Shown here piece after piece: positions 1 through 11,152 of a DNA stretch of 64,000 bases. The notes under the pieces are model-generated. The model worked only from the letters and a program-made list of their open reading frames with translations, had not been told where the DNA came from and ran no database searches. This stretch comes from Synchiropus splendidus (Eukaryota; Chordata; Actinopteri; Syngnathiformes; Callionymidae). Made by a program: the position numbers and the translations under genes. Where the stretch lies: NCBI RefSeq assembly GCF_027744825.2, contig NC_071338.1, forward strand, positions 30,175,501 to 30,239,500. Reading direction: 5' to 3'. Within the stretch, counting starts at the first letter, position 1; each line of letters starts with the position of its first letter.

Positions 1-614
1 CGGACAGCTTCGACATTCAAATATTTTGAGCCAATATATCTTTTGTCTTGTCTGTCTTTTTTATGATACAAATCGCTGCAAATAAATTAAAAATACGCCA
101 CCAACACATACTCAAATGAACAAATAATTGAGTGACAGACTTTTTAATAACCAAATTTTATATGAAACAATCAAAAATGATCTTCACCTTAAATGTGTCA
201 AAACTCTGCTTGTAATTACTGAAAATAAAACCTAAGCACCGAATATACTGTGTACAATAGAGCTGTTTACAAAGAAGGTGGTTGTCCGGATATTTGACGA
301 AACATCAGAGTGGCATCTGAATGTTTTCTGTGGTGCTGATGTTTGTGGTTTGTGGTAAACAAAGCCCAAAACGCAGCAGAGGAATTGAAAACAGAGACAG
401 CCATTTTGGTTCTTAACCTCCCAACGACAACCTTCTTCATCTGTGCCTCTTCTGACTCCACTTACGCTCTCTCCACCCAGCGTTCACTCTCTTCTTTATG
501 TCCACTGATATCAGTCCAAAGTCATTCTTTTTTTCCCATCACCCCTCCTCTTCCTCCTGCCTCCCTCTCATTCATGCTTATCTCTTTGGTCTCCTAACCT
601 TCATTCCTCTTTAG
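1..614 (+). other. hkdc1: intron of the hkdc1-like gene (5' exons lie off the left edge)
   Basis: No hexokinase coding motif is present before position 615, so the exons for roughly the first 165 residues lie upstream of the window. The stretch is AT-rich at its left end and pyrimidine-rich from about 480. It ends in a normal acceptor (CTCTTTAG, 607-614). I see no gene or clear repeat in it. Confidence 0.7.
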
Positions 615-2117
615 GGAGTTCTCCTAAATTGGGGAAAGATCTTCAGGGCCCGGGGACTGAAAGGGAAAGAAGTTGTCGAGGCACTTAAAGATGCCATCCA
701 AAGAACCGAGGTCGGTGAATATTAGACTTCATATTCATCATTTGTCATGTGACCTGGTAAATAAGGACTTGTTAATGTGTAAAAAAATACATTCTTTATT
801 TATTTATATGTCCATGCACAACATAACAAGGCACTTTCCTAGTTGGTGGCATCCTCACTGACACTGGCAATAAAGCTGATTCTGATTCTGCAGGACTTGG
901 ATGTGGAGGTTGTGGCTTTGGTGAACGACTCCGTGGCGACGATGATGAGCTGTGGTTTTGATGACCGCAACTGTCAAATAGGACTCATCATTGGTGGGTT
1001 TAGTGCGTATTCAGGAAGACTTGACAGAACTTAAAAGGGCCAGGACTCCATGGTTCTGTTCTGTTTTCCCTCTCAGCTCCCTCTGCTACTGTCTCGTGTG
1101 TGTCTCTGTCCCAGGAACTGGCACCAATGCTTGCTACATGGAGGAGATGCGCCACATCGGCAGGGTGGAGGGAGACGAGGGCAGGATGTGTGTGAACACT
1201 GAGTGGGGGGCGTTTGGAGATGACGGTGCTCTGGATGACTTCATCACAGAGTTTGACAGAGAACTGGACGCAGCTTCCATCAACCCTGGAAAACAAACGT
1301 GAGCCATATAAATGTACATTATATTGAGCTGGAGGGAATTTCCTTTTCATTCTTGTCCTAAATGCTCCACTTTAAATGCCTCTTTCCCCCCAAGTCAAAG
1401 TGCTTCTGTTTCTCCATCAGCTTCGAGAAGATGGTCAGTGGGATGCATCAGGGAGAGCTGGTCCGGCTGATTGTGTTGAAGATGGCCAAGGAAGGGTGGC
1501 TGTTTGATGGGCAGGTGTCTGAAGCTCTGATGGCTCACGGGAGGATAACCTCAGCACACGTCGCAGCCATGGAGGAGTACGTCCCCTCTCACCATCTCCC
1601 TCACAGAAGCTACCTTTGGTGACTAACAATCCGTCCGTCTAAGGTACAAAACCGGGCTGCAGAACACCAGAGACATCCTCACTGATCTGGACCTGAACCC
1701 GTCCTCTGACGACTGCGTGGCAGTTCAACATGTCAGCACCATCGTTTCCTTCAGATCCTCCAACTTGGTGGCCGCTGCGCTGTCTGCAATCCTCACCCGT
1801 GTCAAGACCAACAGGAACGTGGGGAAGTTAAAGATCTCTGTAGGGGTGGATGGCACAATGTATAGAACACACCCACGGTGAGTGGAACACTATCAACACT
1901 TTCTGTCAAAGCAATGAAAACTATCATTTGACTGAGATTTTTTTGTCTTATCTTGATGGGTGTTTCCTCCTGCAGGTATTCCAAACGTCTTCACAAGGTC
2001 CTGCAGCGGCTCCTTCCAGAGTGTCACGTCAGATTCATCCAGTCGAACTGCGGCAGCAGCAAGGGAGCCGCCTTGGTGGCAGCAGTGGGACAGAGACTGG
2101 CCTCGCAGAGGAGACAG
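615..2117 (+). other. hkdc1: hkdc1-like N-terminal hexokinase half, exon map
   Basis: Exons: 615-710, 894-993, 1115-1298, 1421-1576, 1644-1877 and 1976-2117. All introns have GT-AG ends. Motifs in order: NWGKIF in the sugar-binding loop (family WTKxF, so Thr is replaced by Gly while Lys is kept), NDSVATMM with the catalytic Asp kept, [22 protein letters not shown] with its Glu kept, FEKM...GE with its Glu kept, and an altered adenine-side loop CGSSKGAA (family SGSGKGAA). The 234-nt exon 1644-1877 is undivided, whereas the same segment is split by an intron in both hk1 halves and in this gene's own C-half. Confidence 0.85.
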
Positions 2118-5100
2118 GTGCGTCCACACATCCGCAGCTGGGTTCAGACGACCCTCGGGACTTTACATGGAGTGCATCAATATTTATTTTTTTTTATTTT
2201 TTTTATCATTGTTCCTGTGAGAGGCCAGCTTTTTTTAACCCAGGAATATATGAGGAGAATAAATATAAAAAATAATAATTTTTAAACTTTTTTCACGTAT
2301 TTATTGCAATTTATTACCAATGAACAACATGAACGGCCGGTATTAAAAAAAAAAATTAAAAAAAGTAAGACAACCCAAAACAGAAATTCATCTCACTTAT
2401 CAGACCTATGGAACAAAGAACTATACAAATGTTGTCTTCATAAAACGGTGTCTCGCTTTCCGATGTCAGTAGGTGGCGCTCTCGTTTTAAAAATCGTGAG
2501 GTTTAGTTGTCAGGGCTGTTGAAAATGTAAGATTTTAGAGCAGAGTGCCATCTAGTGGGTTCTGTAAATAACGACACTCCTGTCAAATAGTGACAGGGAG
2601 GCCTTGCTGAAGCAAAAGTCACATCGGAGTCACATCAGTTTGTGAGTGTGATTCATGGACTGGATTTCTTGTTAAAATATTTATTCACCCCAGTTTTTGA
2701 GCGAGGAAGTGAGGAAAGTCCCAGTTTGCTGACTTGTATTCCAGATCGATGAGAAGCTGTCCACCTTCAAACTGAGTCCAGAGCAGCTCCAAATGGTGAA
2801 AAGCCGAATGAGAGCCGACATGGAAGCCGGGCTGACGCAGAAAAACCTTTCGGCAGTGAAGATGCTGCCCACATACGTGTGCGGCCTCCCGGACGGTTCA
2901 GGTGCAGATGTTTCTCTTGAAATGAAACGGCAGTGTTGGTGAATAAAAATTTACTTTGCTTGACGCTGTTGTGTTCTCAGAAAGCGGGAGATACCTGGCC
3001 ATGGATCTGGGAGAGAACGGTTTCAAAGTCCTGCTGGTGAACTTGAGAAGAGGCCAGCACCTGAACTCAGGCCTCCACCAGAAGATCTACTCCATACCAT
3101 TGACTGTCATGCAGGGAACGTCGGAAGAGGTACCACTCCCAAAATGTTTTGCTTCTTGTCTTTGTGTCGAGTGAAACCAAACATCATGGCAGGCCTCACT
3201 GAATGTAGCTGCAAACGTCTTCTCAGTTCTTCTGCTCAGACATGACCATCATGTGAAGGCCTGGCAAGAAAAGACTCTCACGGTTTAGCTGGCTGTTACC
3301 TTGTCATTGTGTTGCCCACCTCTTTGCTTGAATGAAGTCAGCTGGCGCGCTCAAGCATGTTATTCCTGTTGGACTTGGCTGGTGTCATGGTTCTGATCTT
3401 CTCATTGTGCCGGCAGCTGTTCGACCACCTGGCCGAGTGCATTGGTGACTTCCTGGACAACATGGGGCTGAAGAGCTGTTGCCTCCCTGCAGGTTTCTCC
3501 TTCCCTTTCCCCTATGAACAGACGGCAGTAGACTCGGTGAGAACCTCCGTTTTTCTTCCCCCATTAGCCATAAGATTATGACCGCCACTCAAACATTGTT
3601 CAGATCTCACTTTTCGGTGACTGTGTTTGACGCTGACTGGGAAATGTGAAACATGATTCATGCTTCTGCAGGGCATGTTAGTGAGCTGGACCAAAGGTTT
3701 CCTGGTCTCAAACTGTGATGGTCGCGATGTCGTCAAAATGCTGAAGGACGCTGTGGAGAGACGCAGTGTAAGTCTCCCGTGAAGTCCAGCATGTTGGTGA
3801 TGCTGTCACCAAAGCTATTGAGCCTCCTTTGAGTTTGATCTCCTCCATTAGGATTTTGAGTTGGACGTCGCAGCTGTTGTAAACGACACGGTGGGGACGA
3901 TGATGTGCTGCGCCTCTGAAGACCCCCAGTGTGAAGTGGGCCTAATAATTGGTATGTCTCCTAATGACAGAGATTTGTGGTGGATCTGACTAAACATTAT
4001 GACCCCACACCTTCTTTCTGTCAAATCCTGACATAAAGTTCATGCGGCGGAAGTTTCCTGAGAAGGATTTTTTGAGTGGTTTGCCTTGAAAAATACAAAG
4101 CCTCCCTCGTGCATAATGTATGACATATATACCAAGAAAGTCCACTGACATCAATGATATTGAATTATTATATGTAATTACATTGCCATGCGTTGCATAC
4201 ATTTTATTGTATTGTGTTGCACTTCATTGCATTATAGTATAGTATAGTAGATTATAGCGTAGTAGATTATAGTATATTATAGTATATTAGATGAGTTTAT
4301 AATAGATTAGATTATTGTATATTATAGTATATTATCGTATACTAGATTATAGTACATGAGATTAGATTAGATGGCCTTTATTATATGATCTATGATATGG
4401 TGTGTACAGAGCATGTTATGAGCACAATTTCCCTTGGGATTAATAAGGTTTTTCTGATTCTGATTAGTCCCATAGTCACAACATGTCACATCAGCCAATG
4501 ACAACGAAGACACTGCCACATCAAATATATTAAAGGTACACAACATCAAAGGCATCAGCAAAAAAAAAAACACAAAAATCAAACAACACAACAAATAAAT
4601 TCCTATAATATACAAATGAATATCATGACAAATATATAATATTTAAGTTAAGATAAGTAAATAGATAATACATAGATAATGATAAATTATATAAATTAAA
4701 TAAATAGTTTAGAAATAAACAATCAACAATGGTCCTCAATCAGTCCGTCAGGTTCTACAAATGACATCTCTGCTTGAAGGCGCAGGCACCAACATTTGTT
4801 ACATGGAGGATGTGAAAAACATCAAGACGATAGAACGGGTCAAAGGACACACGGAGAAAGAAGAGGGGATGTCTGCAGAGAGGTTTGAGGTAGAGACGGC
4901 TCAGTCCAGGGATGAACCCTCCACCACTGTTTGTTCATACGCTGCGCCTCTGCTTGTGACAGAGCGGCCAGATGCTGAAGATGTGCATCAACACCGAGTG
5001 CTGCGGTCTGGGCGATGACGGCTCCCTGAGTGACATCATCACTCAGTACGACCTGGAGGTGGATCAGACCTCCCTCAGCACTGGGAAACAAACGTGAGAA

Positions 5101-6577
5101 ACAACTCTGACTGATCGTGATGAGAGAACTTGGGTTGCAGGATGCAAACACTTCTCTCTGCCTGATGTCTTCTTTAGAGATTGAATGAGGAGCTTAGTCA
5201 TCCATAAAGACTTGGAGTAGAGCTTCTGTTTGATTTTGTTTTGCTCTGTTTTGGGGTGCTTCTATGATAGGCGATTAAAGGGGTTGGGAACCAGGAAGTT
5301 GGCGCCGTTAGGTCGCTAATAAAAACAGCTGTGGGCGCAATGCAATGCAATTTGCTGCTCTCATAGAGAGTCTTGTGATGTGAAAGCTTGTGTGGCTTCG
5401 TGGGCAGGTTCGAGAAGCTGACCAGCGGCATGTATCTAGGAGAGATCGTCCGCCACGTCCTGCTGGATCTGACCCGCCAGGGCCTGCTCTTCAGAGGACG
5501 CGTCACAGACAGGCTGAAAACCCCAGGGATCTTTGACACCAAACTCCTGTCAAGGATTGAGAGGTGCGGATGATGTTTTGGAGATTCTGCTGGTCGCCTC
5601 TAACCGCGCTATCTGTCTCCCTCTAGTGACCGCTTGGCTGTACTGCAGGTCCGATGTGTGCTGCAGCAGCTCGGACTGGACTGCAACTGTGACGACAGCA
5701 GCATCGTCAAAGAGGTGAAACTCATTCGCAATATACATTTAGTCACGCTTCATAAACGTGTGTGATGTAATGTCATCCATTTTAATTCATTGTCTGGGGT
5801 GTACACATCGCATTTTATTATAAAACCATCAACATCTATTTTAAAACAGCCATGCACACTTGGAAACACTAACACTTTTGTAATATTGTTTAGAATTTAC
5901 GATTGAATGAAAGCAAATAATGTCGTCATCTATCTATTTATTACTCTTCTCAATGTCCTGCTTTAGGAGCTACACTTCATCAATTCTTTCTTCTTCTTTT
6001 AGTGACTTTTTCTTCCAGTCTTCTTCAACTCTTGCTCCTTATTTTGCAATCCCACCGTCAGGAAAAGCAACTGCCCCAAGTCATGAGTTTCCAGTCCAGC
6101 TCCACTCAGTGTGTGTGGCTTGTCGCAACGTGAATTTGGAAACACTTTCTCCGTCTTTGTCTTGCGCTATCATCAGATCCCTGTTGCAGCAATGGTATTT
6201 TCGTGTGTGTGATCATGCAGGTATGTGCTGCCGTGTCACGCCGAGCGGCTCGTTTGTGCGGCGCTGCATTGGCCGCTGTTGTTGATAAGATCCGAGAGAA
6301 CCGCGGACTGGAGCGTCTGGATGTCAGCGTCGGGGTCGACGGCGCCCTCTACAAGCTCCATCCTCAGTGAGTTCGCTTCAGAAGAGTGTGGCATTTTCCG
6401 CCCTAAAATATTTGGCCAAGTGAAGAACAAAGAACTGTTGTTGTTCACAGCTTCTCCGGAGTTCTCCAAGAGAGCACCAGGGCTTTGGCTCCTCAGTGCA
6501 GCGTGACCTTCCTCCCATCGGACGAGGGCAGTGGGAAAGGGGCCGCCCTGGTCACCGCCTTGACCCGACAGAAGTAA
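615..6577 (+). CDS. hkdc1: hexokinase domain-containing 1-like tandem hexokinase, 5'-partial
   Basis: A two-domain hexokinase, the family that phosphorylates glucose with ATP in the cytosol and at the mitochondrial surface. Sixteen or seventeen exons in the window join in one frame to about 746 residues plus a TAA stop at 6575-6577. The first ~165 residues are missing on the left. Family exon lengths (96, 100, 184, 156, 149, 120, 96, 100, 156, 88, 146 nt) recur, which supports the splice choices. It lies head to tail 5.1 kb upstream of hk1, as HKDC1 does in mammals; this and its divergence give the name. Several conserved active-site residues of the C-half are replaced, so the product may be catalytically weak or inactive. 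No frameshift or stop was seen, except that exon 4780-5093 needs an internal splice. A divergent tandem copy of hk1 is the alternative name. Confidence 0.85.
2118..2744 (+). other. hkdc1: intron at an unusual position, holding a foldback repeat relic
   Basis: This intron separates ...RRQ from IDEKLS... in the helix that links the two halves. That is 51 nt before the place where hk1 has its own linker intron. It contains a T-rich stretch, an A-rich run near 2345, and at about 2465-2585 two inverted segments (GGTGGCGCTCTCGTTTTA and GCAGAGTGCCATCTAGTGG). These resemble the arms of the foldback MITE seen at 45803-45998 and 63012-63203. Confidence 0.6.
3952..4779 (+). repeat. intron with AT tandem motif and retroposon-like 3' tail
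   Basis: Positions 4205-4370 repeat short units of the type TATAGTATAG and AGATTATAG. Positions 4362-4465 read AGATTAGATGGCC... then CAATTTCCCTTGGGATTAAT and end TTCTGATTCTGATT, the usual look of fish non-LTR retrotransposon 3' tails (established pattern, family not assigned). The remaining 4466-4779 is A/T-rich with no recognisable gene. Confidence 0.5.
4780..5093 (+). other. hkdc1: interrupted hkdc1 exon with a probable mini-intron
   Basis: The family exon here is 184 nt. This one spans 314 nt and cannot be read straight through: the 5' part ([20 protein letters not shown]) and the 3' part ([14 protein letters not shown]) are in different frames. Splicing restores the frame in either of two ways. 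Donor GAG|GTAGAG (after 4889) with acceptor GTGACAG (ending 4962) gives a 73-bp intron and about 19 extra residues. Donor CGG|GTCAAA (after 4838) with the same acceptor gives a 124-bp intron and only two extra residues. An acceptor ending at 4971 is a third choice. If none is used, the exon is frameshifted and the gene is a pseudogene. Confidence 0.6.
5715..6220 (+). other. hkdc1: extra intron in the hkdc1 C-half
   Basis: A phase-0 intron at AAAGAG|GTATGT, in the middle of what is a single 234-nt exon in mammalian hexokinases (recalled, not checked). hk1 has an 85-bp intron at the identical codon in its own C-half. Nothing else is recognised within these 506 bases. Confidence 0.7.
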
Positions 6578-7914
6578 CTTGAACGATTGATCCGTGTCTT
6601 GTCTCTTTCACTGTGAAACTCAGGGTTTACTAGTGATTCAATAGCCCTCCACCAAATGATCCGAGCAACCACTGAGTGTGTTGAATAATTCTGTCTTCTA
6701 AACTTGTCTGCTGACCACGTCACCTGAGCTTTTCGTGTTCGTGTAACAAACAAGAACTTGATCCGGAATGAGGAGCACACGTTGAGACTTGTCAAAACAC
6801 CAATGATTTGCTCATATTTTTCAAGTGATTCATACTTTTTCTAGCCGTCTTCACTTAAGTTAACTTGCTGGACGATGGAAAACAGAACTGACAAAAAAAC
6901 ATCTTGAGAAAAAAAAAGTATATTTGAAAGGGGCAGCTATTAAAAGATCCACTCTTCTCTCTGCTCACTTCTTCTCTTTCCTCGGGACGTAAGGTTCTCC
7001 GCTGCAGGATTCTTTTTCCTCTCGCCATGAGCCAGAACACTAGGTTTGAAAAGATGAGTCTGGGAAACGTTTCTGCTACACTGGACCCGCCTCTTCAGTG
7101 GCCGACGGCATGTGACAATGATGATGTTCTGGTGATTGACAGCGGTTAAATCTAGAATCGCCACATTCTCTTCATGCAAATGATTTAGTGGACACCGTGA
7201 TCCAACCTGACTAGACTTGATCTGGACTGGACTGACCTGAATGCCAGACATTGATGTCAGCTTCACCAATAGGACAGTTAAAACGCCTCTCTCGCTTTGC
7301 GTCTGCTGCTGCCAACATGATGAATATTTTGGATTGATCTGCGCGTGATGCGTCTGACTGGCGTGTTGCTCCCGGTGCTGGATGAAGGCGACGCACTTCT
7401 GAGGGGCGGAGCTGCCAGACGGCGACACAAGTCATCGGTCTGTCTGTTCCACGTGGATCAACCAAATGAGAATCGGATTGATCGTGTGCCTCGGTGACCT
7501 GTCTGTGTGTGCCAGTTTGGTCTGTCTGATCTCTGGATCCCTGCCCACAGTGATGGCACTGATACATCACAGGCCCAGTCAGATATGAAATCTGCTTGAT
7601 CCAAAGCTGCGTCACATTCAGCACTGAAATTATCTGACTGACATGACAGATGTTTATTGTGACTGGGGCAGGATTTTTATGCAGAAATCAAACAATAATA
7701 TCAACATCAGGTGAGTGGAGAAATGCATTGTGGGTAACTCACTGAGATGACTTCAGCATATAAACTAAGATGCGGGGGATTATCATGTTACCGTACTAGT
7801 CAATGACACACACAGGATTGTAATCCTGCCGTGTCCTAGTAGTGCGACCTAAAAGTTGAATCACACACACACACACCCTGACATTCCAGGATCACTGCCT
7901 CTACAAATACATGT

Positions 7915-8340
7915 TTGTATGTCTGCCCTCGTGGGGACCTCGGCCTTTCACCCTAAACCATCCAAAACAATTAACCAGGACTCACCAACCACTGTTAAAA
8001 TGACCCAGTTATTTTGTAGTTTTAGTTTGTAGTTCTCTTCCTCAAATTGAGATTAGGTCGGGCCAAAATGTCCTCACAAGTAGGTGGTTATCCAAAGATA
8101 TATAATAGCTATACAAGTACACACACATACACAGTTGTTATTTTGTGAGGACCTCTCATTGACATAATGCTTTCCCCAGCCTCTCACCCTAAACCTAACC
8201 ATCCAAAACACATGGCTCACCTGAACCAGGACTCTGAACCAAACTGGTGCCCAGTTACAATAAACTACTTTTACTGAGGTTTTAACCCTCTGAACCAGCA
8301 AGAATAAGCAGAACATACTCACAAGAAGGTGGCTTGTTAA
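7915..8340 (-). repeat. GTGAGGACC-type dispersed repeat, two partial copies
   Basis: Two adjacent copies share GTGGGGACCT/GTGAGGACCT, then CACCCTAAAC, CCATCCAAAAC, and AACCAGGACTC. A third copy in the other orientation lies at about 18490-18655 (CAGTCCTGGTTAAG, TTAGGGTGAGAGGCTGGGG, AAGGTCCTCACG). This is a common type of fish dispersed repeat; I do not assign a family name. Confidence 0.5.
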
Positions 8341-9492
8341 GTCTTGGTACAAGTATGGCAAACATGCCCACCGCCACACTCACACACACACACACAAAGT
8401 GCTGTGGTCACTCACGTTCTCATGTTGCCTCCACTGAACTACTTTTTAGTCAGGAACAAATTAGATGAATGTCTCAATCCTCTTGTGGTAAAAGCCAGAA
8501 TCAGAGATTCAGAGTTTGCTCCAAAGATAAGGACAATAACCCCCAACGGTTGAGCTGGCTGCTGTCAAATAAAGTTTAGTTCAGTTTAGTGTAGTGTAGT
8601 GTTGTTTTGCATGAATGAATGTCACTGTTGAAGTCACCCGTATGTTAAGTATCTTTATTAAAATTGTCACAAAATCCTCATGAATTCTATATCCTTTTGA
8701 AGTGTTTATACTCTGCACTACAAGTCTCATTAAAATGTTTATTTTATTTTTTCTTAATTCACTAGCTCCAATACCTACAATACAACAAAGATTGTGGTTT
8801 GCACAAAATCAAATCCTGGATAAAACAAGGCGAGGCTCTCAAAATACTGGCAGGTGCATTTCCCTCCTCCCCCTCGAGCCGAGCCTGGAAGTCAGAGAAT
8901 GGAGATGTAATTTCAATGTTAGAAAGTTGCGGACTTTGTCCACATTGCAGGTTTATTGTGATGGGAATTCAGACGTTTTAATCTGTTCCTATAAACCCGT
9001 AATGTTTAATCAGCAGAGACTCATCCCTGTCTCCTCAGATAAAGACCGCACAACTGACATTACAGTGTAGACAAGTTATAAACTTTATTCCACGAGTGCC
9101 ATCTTCAGTCACATGACTTAAATTTGGCTACAGGTTGGAGGACTGACGCTTTATCTCTGCTCCTCCGGCCCATAACCTCCACCAAGAAAGATGCAAGTCG
9201 GATGCCACCTCATTTCAGTTTCAACAAAGCTATTAAATATGTTTTTTGGGGGGGATTTTTTTCTGGTGAAGCCATCATTAGGAGCACAGGTTGCCGTTGC
9301 TCCCTGGAGTCACAGTCTATGTTGCGAGGAGGTGACATCTGCCCCAGTGCTGCTGCAGAGGAAGGTGACGGAAGGGTTGCACACCACACAGCCACAGCCA
9401 CAAACAAATGAAACACACAATGAAGCCACACCTGCACTGATCAATTTAAAGTGAATCGGTACACTGCAAATTCAAACCGTTGCTTCACACTT

Positions 9493-10041
9493 TCAACTAA
9501 AACTGAATGCTTCAATATTATGTTTTTCAGGTTCAGTGATCAGGCCGATGGATGAGCTGTATTCTCTGATCAGAAAAGATATTTCAGTTTGTAATTTCTG
9601 ATGTGAAAGTGTGGGCTCAGAAACGGAGTAGAACTCTCTCAGAACCTTGGTGAGTAGCTCAGTACCTGGATCACTGGGGAGAGTGAGGCTGATTATAAAA
9701 CCCTGACTGATCTTATTGCAGCACTGGGTGGAATGCAACTTTATCACTTCCTCATTCAGGTGATACGAGAAAGTAAGCCTGCATGTGACTGCAGCACGTC
9801 TCAAATGGGCCGTTTGTTCCTCCGTACTACAATATATTGTAGAAACTTCTGTGCGATATAAGCGTGTCACATTCCATTGCATCACGCCATTTGGAAAAAT
9901 ACTATCCATGAATAAATCAATACAAGGAGTGTCACATTGTTGAAGGTCTAAATCTCTGTCTGGAGTGGATTTCTCAAGGGGCCAGAAAAGAAAGAAAACA
10001 GTTTTCAATACCACGTGATTCTTGCTACTTTTACTAAACAT
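9493..10041 (-). CDS. unidentified 182-codon ORF
   Basis: I do not recognise the product. It is the longest open frame in non-coding sequence that is not antisense to a gene or retrotransposon. It starts ATG-TTT-AGT and has about six cysteines and a short hydrophobic stretch near residues 11-21 (VLKTVFFLFW). A minus-strand poly(A) signal AATAAA lies at 9084-9089, about 400 bases past the stop. A pyrimidine-rich tract followed by CACTCCAG near 9960 could instead be a splice acceptor, making this the last exon of a spliced transcript. A frame of this length could arise by chance about once in a window this size, so the case is weak. Confidence 0.2.
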   Translation of the reverse strand: MFSKSSKNHVVLKTVFFLFWPLEKSTPDRDLDLQQCDTPCIDLFMDSIFPNGVMQWNVTRLYRTEVSTIYCSTEEQTAHLRRAAVTCRLTFSYHLNEEVIKLHSTQCCNKISQGFIISLTLPSDPGTELLTKVLREFYSVSEPTLSHQKLQTEISFLIREYSSSIGLITEPEKHNIEAFSFS

Positions 10042-10797
10042 AAAAAGGAGAAAGTGGGAAATGGTTTATTATGCCATTAAATTAATCGCTTAAATATGTT
10101 ATTTGTTTGTATATTATTCAATTTTATTTACTTAAAAATGTATAGTGTCATTCCAAATAATATATATATATATATATGAAGTGTTAAATAAAATAGGAAA
10201 AAGCATGAAAACAAGATACATAGGCAGTATTTCGCTATCATTAATAGGTTTTTACTATCTATTGATGTTTTGAGCAGACCTTATGAGGGCCACCTAAATA
10301 CAGGTGAAGGGCCATATGTGATGATGATGATGAGTGATCTAAATGAAATAGAAGATTGTAATCATGGTCCACGATTTACCCTGAGATTTCAGACCACAAC
10401 TCAAGTTCTGCGTCTGGACAAACTGTTTTTGGCTTTCTTACATCATTTTTCAATTTCCAAAGGTTCCAAATGAGGTTGAGGAACTCTGAACAATTCCTGA
10501 CATAGACCTATATTACACGAGGTCAAACAAAAGTCAATGAAGAAACTAGCGAGAAAAGTGAGAAATTATGAAAATCATTCCCCATTCTACTACTTTTTGA
10601 TTCTGCCAAGGACATTGAAATTGCTGCTGTGAAAATTTTTTTTAATAAAATGGGGACGACATTTTTTAAAAGTTAATTCCAAACTTTAAATTCCAGCTTT
10701 TCAAAAAATGTCACCGAACACCATATTTTGCCGCAAAGCAAGTCACAAAAACCCCCAAACCAAAATTCCAATACTCAAGGTTCAAGAGCTTGAAGCT

Positions 10798-11094
10798 AGT
10801 GATGTGCGGATCAATCCTGAAATATCGATACCGGATTCTCTAAAATCGATTCTCAAACCAAAATATCGATACTTTCGATACTAAAATATTTTGAGGTAAT
10901 GTATATTCTTAACAGGAACACGAAGAAAAGTAACTAAACTGTTGAGATCCTGTCTGACACGCGGTTGGAAGATCTTTTAAATTATACAGTGCAATGACGA
11001 TAAAACACCCTTTGTGAAAAATGAACTAGAAAAGATGAATAAAACACAAGATTAGCAACCAAATATTCTATTATTTTCGATCAAACTCAAACTG

Positions 11095-11152
<58 letters not shown>

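Larger units (their letters stand above)
2745..6577 (+). other. hkdc1: hkdc1-like C-terminal hexokinase half, exon map
   Basis: Exons: 2745-2901, 2981-3129, 3417-3536, 3672-3767, 3852-3951, 4780-5093 (with a probable internal intron), 5408-5563, 5627-5714, 6221-6366 and 6451-6577. Relative to hk1, the phosphate loop [10 protein letters not shown] reads [10 protein letters not shown], and GFTFSFPC reads GFSFPFPY, which puts Pro at the sugar-binding Ser. [11 protein letters not shown] reads [11 protein letters not shown], losing the Thr, and MEWGAFGDN reads [22 protein letters not shown], the EIVR helix Glu and GSGKGAA are kept. The last exon ends ALTRQK-stop, close to the usual family C-terminus. 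Confidence 0.85.
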
